A DNA stretch of 64,000 bases from Lachnoclostridium phytofermentans (GTDB lineage: Bacteria > Bacillota > Clostridia > Lachnospirales > Lachnospiraceae). The number at the start of each line of letters is the position of its first letter. Position 1 is the stretch's first letter. The stretch is taken from NCBI RefSeq assembly GCF_000733755.1, contig NZ_JPOF01000008.1, positions 186,001 through 250,000 of the forward strand. Reading direction: 5' to 3'. Positions 16,551-26,353 of this stretch are shown piece after piece. The position numbers and the translations under genes were made by a program. The notes below the pieces were generated by a model. It was not told where the DNA came from and made no database searches. It worked only from the letters and a program-made list of their open reading frames with translations.

Positions 16551-17561
16551 ATGGAGCAAAAAATTTTACAAACAAAAAAACCAAGTATTACATGTTATAC
16601 TGCGTACGGACTTTTGTTTTCAGTATTACCAGAGAGTATGATTCCATGGATTCATAATAATTTTATTCAGCTTCGATACAGTAAAGGGTGGAACATCGTA
16701 ACGTTTGATAATCATCATCTGTTCTTAAGCCATTGCCCATCGATTTCATTTCGTACTATTCCAAAATACATTATTACCGAGGGGTTTTTAGGAAATATTA
16801 AGCAGTTAATAATAGAAGCAATCAATGCCAATGAATATGTGTTTATGTATGTAGATCGATTTTATATCAAAGAAGCACAGTGGTTTTATCAGAAAAAACA
16901 TATGGAACATGAAGTCTTTATCTATGGATATGATTTAGGTAAGGATGTTGTTTATCTTGCAGATAATTTACAGAACGGAAAATTTGTGTTTGTCGAATGT
17001 CCATTTTCTGAAATTGAACAGTCCTATCGTTCCATCGATAGCAGATATGATTTTATGACGGATGTTGGGGTACTATCAGTAAATCCTGAAGTAAAAAGTT
17101 ATATTAATGTGAAGCAGATTGCGGATGGGTTAGAAAGATACATAGAGTCTAAAGAAACATTTGATGTTAGATACGAACAACCTTGTGATTTTGGTTTTCA
17201 TGTTATCGAGATAGTTCGTGACAAGTTCTTGAAATGTTCTAACGGTGATGTGGATTTTCGCCCATTTCACCTACTGTATGAACATAAGTTATTGATGAAA
17301 CAGCGTGTGGAATATTTACAAGAGAATGGATATCTAGTAGAAGGCTGCGTCAAACTTTCTGATTTTGGAGAGCTAGAATCTGATTATTATACGTTGCGAA
17401 ATACAGTAATGAAATACAACCTATTAAAAAACAGGCAGATGTTAGAGGATATAGCAGTAAGATTAGATGATTTATGTGCGAGGGAGAAAGTATTATTAAG
17501 TTCGCTATTATGTGGACTGATCGATAAGAAAGATAAGCAAGAAGATCAGTATTCCTTCTAG
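16551..17561 (+). CDS. BtrH N-terminal-like protein (papain-like acyltransferase/C39-type fold)
   Basis: This 336-residue soluble protein resembles the BtrH_N group of cysteine-peptidase-like proteins found beside non-ribosomal peptide and butirosin-type clusters. It opens with KPSITCYTAYGLLFSV, then has a central FMYVDRFYIKEAQWFY and HEVFIYGYDLGKDVVYLAD, where the conserved His lies. The early Cys of ITCYTAYG could be the nucleophile. The C-terminal 150 residues are helical and unassigned. AAAGGAGC precedes the ATG. No biosynthetic genes flank it here. The family call is by pattern memory only. Confidence 0.5.
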   Translation: MEQKILQTKKPSITCYTAYGLLFSVLPESMIPWIHNNFIQLRYSKGWNIVTFDNHHLFLSHCPSISFRTIPKYIITEGFLGNIKQLIIEAINANEYVFMYVDRFYIKEAQWFYQKKHMEHEVFIYGYDLGKDVVYLADNLQNGKFVFVECPFSEIEQSYRSIDSRYDFMTDVGVLSVNPEVKSYINVKQIADGLERYIESKETFDVRYEQPCDFGFHVIEIVRDKFLKCSNGDVDFRPFHLLYEHKLLMKQRVEYLQENGYLVEGCVKLSDFGELESDYYTLRNTVMKYNLLKNRQMLEDIAVRLDDLCAREKVLLSSLLCGLIDKKDKQEDQYSF

Positions 17562-18093
17562 CGAAATGGTTACGTGATTTCAGAGAAATCCCTAAGGATG
17601 AAAGACAGTAGGAATAGGTGGTAGAGTGATATTTTTTACCATCTATTCCTATTTTTTTATCTTAGTAATATTTATAGTTACATAAATAGATAACCCAGTT
17701 TACTTGAATGGATTATATGGGATGATAAGTAATACAAAGGTTACAGGTAGTAAAAGGACTGAAAAAAGTAAAACAAGGACTGAAAAAAGTAAAACAAGGA
17801 CTGAAATAAAAAAACAAGGACTGAAATAAAAAAACTAGGACTAGTATAAGTAATATAATGATTGATACAAAATTACTCCTAAGTAGTGTCCCAATCGTTT
17901 ACTAGATAACTTATATTGTCTTGTTTCACATCCTATCTTTACACAATCTTAATCCCTTATTATGCTATTCTTACACTATCTTAAAACAAAGAATGATATG
18001 ATGGATGAGAAAAGAAGAGATAGCATTTTATCAAAAAATATATTATAACAATAATAGCTATAATAGTGAATAATATGGGAAGGGAGGGAGTTT
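17562..18093. other. intergenic region with tandem repeats upstream of kdpD
   Basis: About 530 bases with no credible gene. Between 17753 and 17843 a unit of about 20-21 bp beginning AAGGACTGAAA is repeated four times in two variants (ending AAGTAAAAC twice, then ATAAAAAAAC twice). A degenerate fifth unit (TAGGACTAGTATAAG) follows. The remainder to 18093 should contain the kdpD promoter, but no convincing -35/-10 pair stands out. Confidence 0.6.
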
Positions 18094-20787
18094 ATGCAAG
18101 AGGAACGGGCAAATCCAGAGGAATTGTTACGACGTTTTTTTGGTCAGGAAAAGAAAGTAACCAGAGGACATCTAAAGATATTCTTTGGTTATGCAGCTGG
18201 AGTAGGGAAGACCTATACCATGCTGGAAGCTGCACATGTTGCCAAGAGTAAGGGGCAAGATGTCGTTGTAGGGTATGTGGAACCGCATAAACGCCCTCAA
18301 ACCGCGAAGTTACTAGAAGGTTTAGAATGCATACCAGTACAAAAGGTAAATCACAAAGGAATCACCCTAAAAGAGATTGATTTGGATGCAGCAATCAAAA
18401 GAAAACCACAGATTATACTGGTGGATGAACTTGCACACACGAATGCTGACTCTTGTCGTCATCTAAAACGGTATCAAGACATTGAAGAGTTGTTAAAGGC
18501 AGGAATTGATGTTTATACCACGGTAAATGTACAACACATAGAAAGTTTAAATGATATCGTAGCCACCATTACAGGGGTTATAGTGAGAGAGCGGATTCCT
18601 GACCATGTATTCGATGATGCTGACCAGGTGGAATTGGTGGATATCGAGCCAACTGAGTTAATGGAAAGACTTCATAATGGGTATATTTATGAAGAAACAC
18701 AAGCAAGGAAAGCATTAGGGAATTTTTTTAGTGAAGAGAATCTGGTGGCACTACGTGAAATAGCGCTTCGTCGCTGTGCCGACCGTGTAAATAAAATATC
18801 GGATAAACAACGAATTGCCTTAGGAACAGAGTTTTTTACCGATGAACATATTTTAGTGTGTATCTCATCCGCTCCCACCAACGGTAAGATAATAAGAACA
18901 GCTGCAAGGATGGCCAATGCATTTAAGGGAAGCTTTACTGCTCTTTTTGTAGAAACACCTGACTTTTCCGTACTTAGTGAGGAGAATAAAAATAGATTGA
19001 AAAAAAATATGCGTCTTGCTCAACAGTTAGGCGCAACGATTGAAACCGTTTACGGTGATGATATTGCGTTACAGATATCAGAGTTCGCAAGAATTAGTGG
19101 AGTATCCAAGGTTGTCGTTGGAAGAAATAATGCAAGACGCAAGTATTTCTTTGGAAAGCCCTCATTAACAGAAAGGTTAACAATCCTGGCACCGAATTTG
19201 GATATCTATATTATTCCGGATAAAGAAACTGCATTCTATAAAGCAAAGAATTTAAAAGAGCAAAAATTTAGCTTTGTATTTTCAGATGTGATAAAGAGTA
19301 TTGTAATACTAATGCTTGCCACTATGCTCGGATTTCTATTCTATGAACTTGGTTTTAGTGAAGCAAATATTATTACGGTTTATATCTTAAGCGTACTAAT
19401 TACTGCAATCTTAACAACACAAAGAATATATAGTCTAGTGTCCTCTATAGTAAGTGTATTGGTTTTTAATTTCTTTTTTACGATTCCTCGATTTACGTTT
19501 AGTGCTTATGATGGAGGATATCCGTTTACCTTTTTAATAATGTTTTTATCCGCTTTCATCACCAGTTCTCTGGCAGTAAAAATAAAACAGCATGCAAAGC
19601 AGGCGGCTCAGACAGCATACCGTACTAAAATTCTATTAGAAACGAATCAGCTAATTCAAAAACAGAAGAACAGGGAAGGAATTATTGCTGTTATTGCCAA
19701 CCAATTAACGAAGTTACTTCATAGGGATATCATTTTCTATGATGCAGATACTGAGGGCTTAAAAACACCTATAGTATTCTCAGGAAAAGAAGATGAATCG
19801 GGAGAGAGTTACTATAATGAGCATGAAAAAGCAGTTGCCATGTGGGTATATAAAAATAATAAACATGCCGGAGCAACAACGAGTACACTTGGAAATGCGA
19901 AGTGCTTTTACCTAGCAATACGTGTCAATGAGAATGTTTATGGAGTATTAGGTATTGCAATGAATGGGGACACACTGGATTCATTTGAGCATAGCATCGT
20001 GTTATCGATGCTTGGTGAGTGTGCTCTTGCACTTGAGAATGAGAGAATTCGAAAAGAACGAGAAGACGCCGAAATTCTTGCAAAGAACGAACAATTAAGA
20101 GCCAATTTGTTACGCTCCATTTCTCACGACTTGCGGACTCCATTAACGAGTATCTCAGGTAATGCTGGAGTCCTATTATCAAATGAGGAAACATTATCAA
20201 TAGAAAAAAAACGAATTCTATATAGTGATATCTATGACGATTCTCTTTGGTTAATGAATTTGGTGGAAAATCTACTTTCTGTAACGCGCATCGAAGACGG
20301 GACAATGAATTTAAGGTTTACTACAGAGCTTGTTGAGGAGGTAATAACTGAGGCTCTTCAATACATTAATAGAAAAAGTTTAGAGCATACCATTAAAGTG
20401 ATCCAAGAGGAGGACTTTCTCCTTGCGAAAATGGATGCCAGGCTAATCATACAGGTAATTATAAATATAGTAGATAATGCGATTAAGTATACGCCAGCTG
20501 GCTCTCACATTATGCTGACGGTAAAAAAAGAAAAACCTTTTCTTGTATTTGAAATCGCAGACGATGGAAACGGCCTTAGTAAAGAAGCAAAAGAAAAAGT
20601 CTTTGATATGTTCTATACAGCGAATACAACAGTTGCAGATAGTAGAAGAAGTCTAGGATTAGGGCTTGCATTATGCAAATCTATCATTACAGCGCATGGG
20701 GGAGATATATCAGTACATGATAATATTCCAAAAGGAACGGTGTTTCGTTTCACATTACCATCCGAGGAGGTAAACTTACATGAATAA
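18094..20787 (+). CDS. kdpD: KdpD-type sensor histidine kinase
   Basis: GGGAGGG precedes ATG 18094. The 897-residue protein has the full KdpD layout. It begins with the cytoplasmic KdpD domain with Walker A (GYAAGVGKT, residues 32-40) and the VDELAHTN motif. A Usp-like domain (about 250-370) follows, then four closely spaced membrane helices (about 395-500) and a GAF-like region. It ends with a HisKA domain with the phospho-accepting His678 (SHDLRTPLTS) and a HATPase. KdpD normally senses K+ limitation or c-di-AMP and phosphorylates KdpE. No kdpFABC pump genes are in this window, so its target may lie elsewhere. It overlaps kdpE by 8 bases. Confidence 0.93.
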   Translation: MQEERANPEELLRRFFGQEKKVTRGHLKIFFGYAAGVGKTYTMLEAAHVAKSKGQDVVVGYVEPHKRPQTAKLLEGLECIPVQKVNHKGITLKEIDLDAAIKRKPQIILVDELAHTNADSCRHLKRYQDIEELLKAGIDVYTTVNVQHIESLNDIVATITGVIVRERIPDHVFDDADQVELVDIEPTELMERLHNGYIYEETQARKALGNFFSEENLVALREIALRRCADRVNKISDKQRIALGTEFFTDEHILVCISSAPTNGKIIRTAARMANAFKGSFTALFVETPDFSVLSEENKNRLKKNMRLAQQLGATIETVYGDDIALQISEFARISGVSKVVVGRNNARRKYFFGKPSLTERLTILAPNLDIYIIPDKETAFYKAKNLKEQKFSFVFSDVIKSIVILMLATMLGFLFYELGFSEANIITVYILSVLITAILTTQRIYSLVSSIVSVLVFNFFFTIPRFTFSAYDGGYPFTFLIMFLSAFITSSLAVKIKQHAKQAAQTAYRTKILLETNQLIQKQKNREGIIAVIANQLTKLLHRDIIFYDADTEGLKTPIVFSGKEDESGESYYNEHEKAVAMWVYKNNKHAGATTSTLGNAKCFYLAIRVNENVYGVLGIAMNGDTLDSFEHSIVLSMLGECALALENERIRKEREDAEILAKNEQLRANLLRSISHDLRTPLTSISGNAGVLLSNEETLSIEKKRILYSDIYDDSLWLMNLVENLLSVTRIEDGTMNLRFTTELVEEVITEALQYINRKSLEHTIKVIQEEDFLLAKMDARLIIQVIINIVDNAIKYTPAGSHIMLTVKKEKPFLVFEIADDGNGLSKEAKEKVFDMFYTANTTVADSRRSLGLGLALCKSIITAHGGDISVHDNIPKGTVFRFTLPSEEVNLHE

Positions 20788-21478
20788 ATCACTTATATTG
20801 GTTGTAGAGGATGATCAAGCGGTACGAAATCTTATTACAACTACAATTGAAATGCACGAATATAAATATCGAATCGCAGCAAATGGAGAAAGTGCAATAA
20901 TGGAGACTATTTCATACAATCCAGATGTGATTTTACTTGATCTAGGACTTCCGGATATGGACGGTACGGAGGTAATAAAAAAGATACGTTCTTGGTCTAA
21001 GATTCCTATCATCGTTATTAGCGCGCGAAGTGAAGATGTGGATAAAATCGAGGCATTGGATGCAGGGGCAGATGATTATTTAACCAAACCATTTTCGGTG
21101 GAAGAGTTATTGGCAAGACTTCGAGTAACTTTTCGAAGATTAACTTATATTCAATCGACTTCAGAAGATGAAGCATCTGTTTTTATTAATGGAGAATTAA
21201 AGATCGATTATGCAGCAGGCTGTGTTTATATGAGCGAGATGGAGCTTCATCTAACACCGATTGAATATAAAATGCTATGCCTACTTGCAAAAAACGTTGG
21301 CAAAGTACTAACTCACACTTATATCACTAAGGAAATATGGGGAAGCTCTTGGGATAATGACGTAGCATCGCTTCGGGTGTTTATGGCAACTTTACGGAAA
21401 AAGATTGAAAAGGATACGCAGGCGCCGCAATACATCCAAACTCATGTTGGCATTGGATACCGGATGTTAAAAGTATAG
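20780..21478 (+). CDS. kdpE: KdpE-type response regulator, OmpR family
   Basis: This 232-residue protein has a receiver domain (acidic pair at residues 11-12, phospho-acceptor Asp54 in LLDLGLPDMDG, Lys103 in TKPF) and a C-terminal winged-helix DNA-binding domain ending YIQTHVGIGYRM. It starts 8 bases inside kdpD with GAGGAGG upstream, so the two are translationally coupled. It is most similar in pattern to KdpE. A second regulator of the same type lies at 62938. Confidence 0.92.
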   Translation: MNKSLILVVEDDQAVRNLITTTIEMHEYKYRIAANGESAIMETISYNPDVILLDLGLPDMDGTEVIKKIRSWSKIPIIVISARSEDVDKIEALDAGADDYLTKPFSVEELLARLRVTFRRLTYIQSTSEDEASVFINGELKIDYAAGCVYMSEMELHLTPIEYKMLCLLAKNVGKVLTHTYITKEIWGSSWDNDVASLRVFMATLRKKIEKDTQAPQYIQTHVGIGYRMLKV

Positions 21479-21570
21479 TTGAATAAAGCTAATATGTCTT
21501 AAAGATGGATTTTAAGTTAACTTATATTGGATGCCATAAGAAAGTTTTTAATGTTTCGGAGGGGAAGAGG

Positions 21571-21963
21571 ATGAAGGATAATGAGGAAGAAAAAAATTAT
21601 GACTTACAAGAATATTGTCAACAAATAAGAAAGTTTCTAAATCTAAATATGTTTCATGAGTGTGAAATACTGATTAAAGAAGCAATGATTAGGTACCCAC
21701 ACTCTGCAAAACCCCATAACTGGATGGGGGTTATATTAAAAGAGAAAAGAGATTTAATGGGAGCAATGAAGCATTTTAGAGCGGCATGTGCACTCGAACC
21801 AGAATATCTTCCTTCCAGGTATAATCTCGAACAGTGCGGAAACATATTTAGTAAACATGTGAAGGTTGCACTTGATGAATCCGAATGCATTATGCTTAAA
21901 AAGCGACCATCCTATAAAGTCGAATATGATCGAGAAAGAATAGGGCATGTGGTTAAGCAATAA
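21571..21963 (+). CDS. small TPR-like protein
   Basis: The start is ATG 21571 after CGGAGGGG; the frame is open upstream to 21505 without a site. The 130-residue soluble protein has at least two helix-turn-helix units of the TPR type (PHSAKPHNWMGVILKEKRD, then AMKHFRAACALEPEYLPSRYNLEQ). It ends in a basic tail. It follows kdpE by about 90 bases and may share its transcript. Function unknown; probably a protein-protein adaptor. Confidence 0.65.
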   Translation: MKDNEEEKNYDLQEYCQQIRKFLNLNMFHECEILIKEAMIRYPHSAKPHNWMGVILKEKRDLMGAMKHFRAACALEPEYLPSRYNLEQCGNIFSKHVKVALDESECIMLKKRPSYKVEYDRERIGHVVKQ

Positions 21964-22014
21964 GTTAGTCAAATAATAATAAAAGTATTCAGATAGAGAA
22001 GTAAAAAAATTATG

Positions 22015-22068
22015 AAACGGAATATTCTTATGGGGCATTAATCTTTACCCGTAGAATATTCCGTTTTT
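22015..22068 (+). terminator. Rho-independent terminator
   Basis: A 14-bp stem (AAACGGAATATTCT with AGAATATTCCGTTT) with a 24-base loop is followed by TTTTT on the + strand. It ends the kdpDE-TPR transcript and lies before a convergent gene. Confidence 0.8.
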
Positions 22069-22141
22069 ATTAAGTCTCAATTATAGAGGGAATAGGAGGG
22101 TTTTATACTAAGTCTTAATTTTAGTCCAGGAATAGGAATGC

Positions 22142-23980
22142 TTAATCATCTTTCTTGATGTTAGAAGCCATCTTCTTACAGAGCTGATTCATTTTAATAA
22201 TACGTTCTTTCTCAACTTTTAAAACTTTTCTATCATAAGTAATAAGTCCGTTAATCTCTTCCTCAATATCGGAAAGTTGCGTATAGACCACGGCACATAA
22301 TCCCTTTTCTATCCCAGGAATAATTTTCTTTTCATAAACGGAAACTATGGCGTCGGTTAAAGCCTGTGATGTTTTATAATGGCGATATCCATAAGTGGAA
22401 TCACTATAGGTATGAGAAGGTATACGTAGTGTATAACCACCAAACTCTGATAATACCAGTGCCCTATTACTAGGGCGAAAGCGCATTGGAGTGAAGTAGA
22501 TATGCAAGCTTCTAACATCTCCACAGCCTTGATCAAACCATCCGCTTGCGGTATCGATTAATCTAGTGTTATCAAGGCCTTTTAGGTATTCAGTAACTTT
22601 TATACTGTCAAATTGTCCCCAGCCCTCATTAAATGGAACCCATACTACAATACTAGGGTGATTATAAAGATACTCCACCGTACGTTTCATATCAGACAGA
22701 AATTCTTCCTTTCCTAACTCATCGCTTCTCGAAAACAATCGATAGGTGTTATCCTTAATAAGCGTAGCAAGACGAGGAAAAACAGTGGGAAAAATGGTAA
22801 CAAACCAGGAACGATAGGAACTCCCGCCATTAACAAAATCCTGCCATACAAGAACTCCAAGTCGGTCACAGTGGTAATACCACCGTGAAGGTTCTAATTT
22901 TGCATGCTTTCTTAGCAGATTAAATCCAAGATCTTTTGCCATAGTAATATCATAAATCATTGCCTCATCAGAGGGAGGTGTATATAAGCTTTCAGGCCAG
23001 TATCCTTGATCTAGCAATCCATTCTGAAAATAAGGTTCGTTATTAAGAAATAACCGCAGTATTTGGTTTTGATCCATACCAATGGAAATCTTGCGCATAG
23101 CGAAATAGGATTCCACAACATCATTTCCATAGGTTATGGTAACATCATAAAGATACGGATCCTCGGGAGTCCAATAATGCACTTTAGGTAAGTTAATTGT
23201 AACGCAGGAGGGATGGGAAAACTCTTTTGTAAATAAGACTTCCTGCTCAGTTACTCTATCATCGACTTGACATACGCTGCTTTTGATGGGATTTGCTGAA
23301 CCCTTGCTGATACGAAGTGTATTTCTATGCATCATATTGGAAGGCATGTCATTACCTGCGATAGTTAATTCAAAAGTAATAGAATTCGTATCAATATCTG
23401 GAGTAATCTTTAGATTTTGAATATAAGTGGACGGGACACATTCCATAAATACTGTTTGCCATATTCCACTTTGAGCGGTATAGAACATGCCACTACATTC
23501 TAACTTTTGTTTTCCTCTAGCATGATAAGAGCTATCACTTACATCAGTGACCATAACAAGCAGAGAATTCTCTTCTTCCGTAAGTTGATCGGTAATGTCA
23601 ATACTAAAAGGAAGATAACCGCCTTGATGAGAAAATAGATGATAATTATTAATAAAGATATCAGCCGTCTGATCTACTGCACCAAACTGTAATAAGACTC
23701 GATTACTGTTATTTGTTCTTGGGTCTTGTATTATTCGATGATACCAAAGAAACTCGTCTGGCATTAATTGGCGATTTACACCGGAGAGCTCACTCTCTGG
23801 TGAGAATGGTACAAGTATGTTACCATCATAGGAATTAGGTATTTTATTTGTTTTTGTAATGGCGTAATGCCAATATCCATTTAGGTTATAATAGCTAGTA
23901 CGTTTTAAGAGTGGCCTTGGATATTCTGTTAAGGGTGGCATTTGAGATGAGAAGTCTGAAAAATCGGTTTTTAAACTCAT
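22142..23980 (-). CDS. glycoside hydrolase family 2 enzyme (beta-galactosidase/glucuronidase-like)
   Basis: This 612-residue protein has no signal peptide, so it is cytosolic. It has the GH2 order: jelly-roll sugar-binding domain (1-180), immunoglobulin-like domain (about 185-300) and TIM barrel. The acid/base is probably Glu452 in WVPFNEGWGQFD, and Glu512 in VLSEFGGY is the probable nucleophile. It is shorter than LacZ (about 1000) and fits the compact GH2 group acting on plant-derived oligosaccharides; the exact sugar is not predictable. It is transcribed alone; 36-bp direct repeats lie upstream of its start. Confidence 0.88.
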   Translation of the reverse strand: MSLKTDFSDFSSQMPPLTEYPRPLLKRTSYYNLNGYWHYAITKTNKIPNSYDGNILVPFSPESELSGVNRQLMPDEFLWYHRIIQDPRTNNSNRVLLQFGAVDQTADIFINNYHLFSHQGGYLPFSIDITDQLTEEENSLLVMVTDVSDSSYHARGKQKLECSGMFYTAQSGIWQTVFMECVPSTYIQNLKITPDIDTNSITFELTIAGNDMPSNMMHRNTLRISKGSANPIKSSVCQVDDRVTEQEVLFTKEFSHPSCVTINLPKVHYWTPEDPYLYDVTITYGNDVVESYFAMRKISIGMDQNQILRLFLNNEPYFQNGLLDQGYWPESLYTPPSDEAMIYDITMAKDLGFNLLRKHAKLEPSRWYYHCDRLGVLVWQDFVNGGSSYRSWFVTIFPTVFPRLATLIKDNTYRLFSRSDELGKEEFLSDMKRTVEYLYNHPSIVVWVPFNEGWGQFDSIKVTEYLKGLDNTRLIDTASGWFDQGCGDVRSLHIYFTPMRFRPSNRALVLSEFGGYTLRIPSHTYSDSTYGYRHYKTSQALTDAIVSVYEKKIIPGIEKGLCAVVYTQLSDIEEEINGLITYDRKVLKVEKERIIKMNQLCKKMASNIKKDD

Positions 23981-24414
23981 AGGAATCCCTGCTTTCCGTA
24001 CTAGATATTTTTTCTGGTATTACGAATTTGCAAAAGTTATTATTTAAAACTGACTATTATTTATTTAAACATTCACACATGTTATACACTATTAATATGT
24101 TGAAATCATCACACATGTTATTCACTATTAATATGTTGAAACAATTACACATGTTTACAAATTTTTTAAAACCATTACATAAATAGTTTACATCAATTCT
24201 TGTTGAATCTATTAAATCTTATATGCTAGTTTATGATAAATATTGTATCATAGAATTAAAGAAGAGGCGAGTAAAGAGTAAGTTTTACTTGCATACTTTA
24301 AGAATAAGATAAAGTATCTGGTTCGGGGACTACAAAATATTGGAATCCTATATTTACATTAGATAGTACTTACGGTAAACTAAACAATAGGATGTTTACA
24401 AAGGAGGTTTTTTT
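23981..24414. other. divergent intergenic region with direct repeats
   Basis: About 430 bases between the GH2 gene and the coiled-coil gene. Two 36-bp direct repeats (24073-24108 and 24109-24144; core TCACACATGTTAT and ATTAATATGTTGAAA) are followed by a partial third. No gene is seen. The ACATGT palindromes inside the repeats could bind a regulator of the GH2 gene. Confidence 0.6.
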
Positions 24415-25299
24415 GTGACTTATCAAGAAGCGTGCCACGAAGTGATGCAAATAGAACAAGAAATACAGGTTTTACAACAAAGAAAGTATAGAGAAGAACA
24501 AGGATTGGAATTAAAAAAGAAAGAGCTAACGAAATATACGGATGATTTATATCGGGAACATTACGATGTGAAGCAGTTAGAGAAAAACTCGATTGGTACA
24601 TTAATTAAGAAAATATCCGGAAACTATCAAAAGGAGTATGAAAAAGAGACGAAGGAGTATCTTGCTGCAAAAGCAAAATATGATGAGTTCACCATAATAA
24701 TAGAGGATCAAAAAGCGCAAGTTAATCGTTACAAAAATGAGATATTTCATAAAGAGCAAGAACTTAAAGTTAAGAAGCAGGAGATACGTAATAATTACCC
24801 AGAAGGTATAGAATTAGCCCAAAAAGAAGATGAGGTAAGAAAAAAACTCTATGCACAAAAGAAAGAGCTTTCGGAAGCAATTACTGCGACACATAGAGTG
24901 TTTGAGTTGGCTAAGAATGCTTTAGACGAATATAAAAGTGCGAAGTCTTGGGCTACCTATGATACCTTTTTTAAAGGGGGATTAATCTCTGACCTTGTGA
25001 AGTATGATAAGATTGATAATGCATCTGCAATTATTTCACAATTGCAATCTGCAACATATCGCATGAAAAAGGAACTTAAGGATGTGAAGATTGCTTTTGA
25101 TTCTAATATAAATCAAATCGATGGAAGTACTCGATTTTTTGATATTGCCTTTGACAATATATTCACGGATTGGAATGTGCGAGATAAGCTTGCGTCTAAT
25201 GTAGATGAAATATCGAGATATTGTAGCAAGATTGAGTCCTTATTAGTATCGCTTAGAAATGAGGAAAGAAGCATCGAGCAAAGACTAGCCGCATTATAA
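24415..25299 (+). CDS. coiled-coil protein of unknown function
   Basis: The start is GTG 24415 with AAAGGAGG at good spacing. The 294-residue protein has no signal or membrane segment. Residues 5-170 are rich in Glu/Lys/Gln with heptad spacing, typical of a long coiled coil. A less charged section follows (SWATYDTFFKGGLISDLVKY), then a helical end (SKIESLLVSLRNEE). No family was recognised. It is monocistronic by spacing. Confidence 0.6.
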   Translation: MTYQEACHEVMQIEQEIQVLQQRKYREEQGLELKKKELTKYTDDLYREHYDVKQLEKNSIGTLIKKISGNYQKEYEKETKEYLAAKAKYDEFTIIIEDQKAQVNRYKNEIFHKEQELKVKKQEIRNNYPEGIELAQKEDEVRKKLYAQKKELSEAITATHRVFELAKNALDEYKSAKSWATYDTFFKGGLISDLVKYDKIDNASAIISQLQSATYRMKKELKDVKIAFDSNINQIDGSTRFFDIAFDNIFTDWNVRDKLASNVDEISRYCSKIESLLVSLRNEERSIEQRLAAL

Positions 25300-25489
25300 C
25301 GAGGAATGCTTTTGTCCTATGTAGTTGCTATTAATAATAGAGAGTAACGCTTAAGTCTTGTGAAGTAGTGATTAGAGTGAGTAGCTATAGAAATAGAATT
25401 AAAATAGAATTAAACTAGAAAAGAATAACAGTAAAAATAAAATAATTAATATAAGAATTAAATTATGAGACCTTGAAAGGAGTAAGGGT

Positions 25490-26266
25490 ATGTATATTAC
25501 ACTTGGTATTTTAATACCGTTTATAGGAACAACATTAGGAGCTGCTTGTGTATTCTTTTTAAAGAATGAAATAAAGCCACTTGTGCAGAAATCTCTATTA
25601 GGATTTGCATCTGGTGTCATGGTGGCAGCATCTGTATGGTCATTATTAATCCCAGCGATTGATATGTCAGAGGAGATGGGGCGTTTTGCGTTTTTACCAG
25701 CAGCAGTAGGATTTGTGTTAGGAATATTATTTTTGCTATTAATGGATCGTATTATACCTCATTTACATTTAAATAGCAGAGAACCAGAAGGTAGAAAGAG
25801 TTCTTTACAGAAGTCAACAATGCTTGTGCTTGCCGTAACACTTCATAATATTCCAGAAGGTATGGCGGTTGGTGTTGTATTCGCTGGGCTATATTCTAAT
25901 CAAAGTGATATCACATTAGCAGGTGCTATTGCATTAGCGATTGGTATTGCAATTCAGAACTTTCCAGAAGGAGCAATTATATCACTTCCCTTAAAGAGTG
26001 AAGGGAGTAGTAAGAGTAAGGCATTTGCACATGGTATGATATCAGGTATTGTGGAACCAATAGCAGCAGCTATTACGATTTTATTATCAAGTATTATTAT
26101 TCCGATATTACCATATCTGCTGGCATTTGCTGCAGGTGCTATGATCTACGTAGTAGTAGAAGAGTTATTACCAGAAGCTTCTACCGGGGAGCATTCCAAT
26201 ACAGCGACGATTGGATTTGCATTAGGATTTTTAATCATGATGATACTTGATGTTGCATTATCCTAA
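25490..26266 (+). CDS. ZIP-family divalent metal transporter
   Basis: This 258-residue membrane protein has about eight hydrophobic segments. The two metal-site motifs of the ZIP family are present on consecutive helices: HNIPEGMAVG (about residue 123) and QNFPEGAIIS (about 155). A short charged loop precedes them. The pattern is that of the GufA/ZupT group, which imports zinc or other divalent ions. GAAAGGAG precedes the ATG. Substrate and regulation cannot be read from the sequence. Confidence 0.85.
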   Translation: MYITLGILIPFIGTTLGAACVFFLKNEIKPLVQKSLLGFASGVMVAASVWSLLIPAIDMSEEMGRFAFLPAAVGFVLGILFLLLMDRIIPHLHLNSREPEGRKSSLQKSTMLVLAVTLHNIPEGMAVGVVFAGLYSNQSDITLAGAIALAIGIAIQNFPEGAIISLPLKSEGSSKSKAFAHGMISGIVEPIAAAITILLSSIIIPILPYLLAFAAGAMIYVVVEELLPEASTGEHSNTATIGFALGFLIMMILDVALS

Positions 26267-26353
26267 AAATGAAAGAAATCACTTTGAAAGAATGCTGATG
26301 TACAAGTTGATGTCGTGGCTACATGGTACAATCGTACAAGAATTGAGGTTGAA

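Noticed and set aside
17753-17843. Possible CRISPR array or iteron origin
   Set aside because: The units are contiguous and too short and variable for CRISPR. No replication gene or partition gene is near.
19925-20305. Minus-strand 126-codon frame inside kdpD
   Set aside because: It is a shadow of the histidine-kinase region, whose + strand motifs (SHDLRTPLTS and others) are unambiguous.
24073-24160. Possible CRISPR array
   Set aside because: The 36-bp units are directly adjacent with no unique spacers, only two and a half copies exist, and no cas genes are present.
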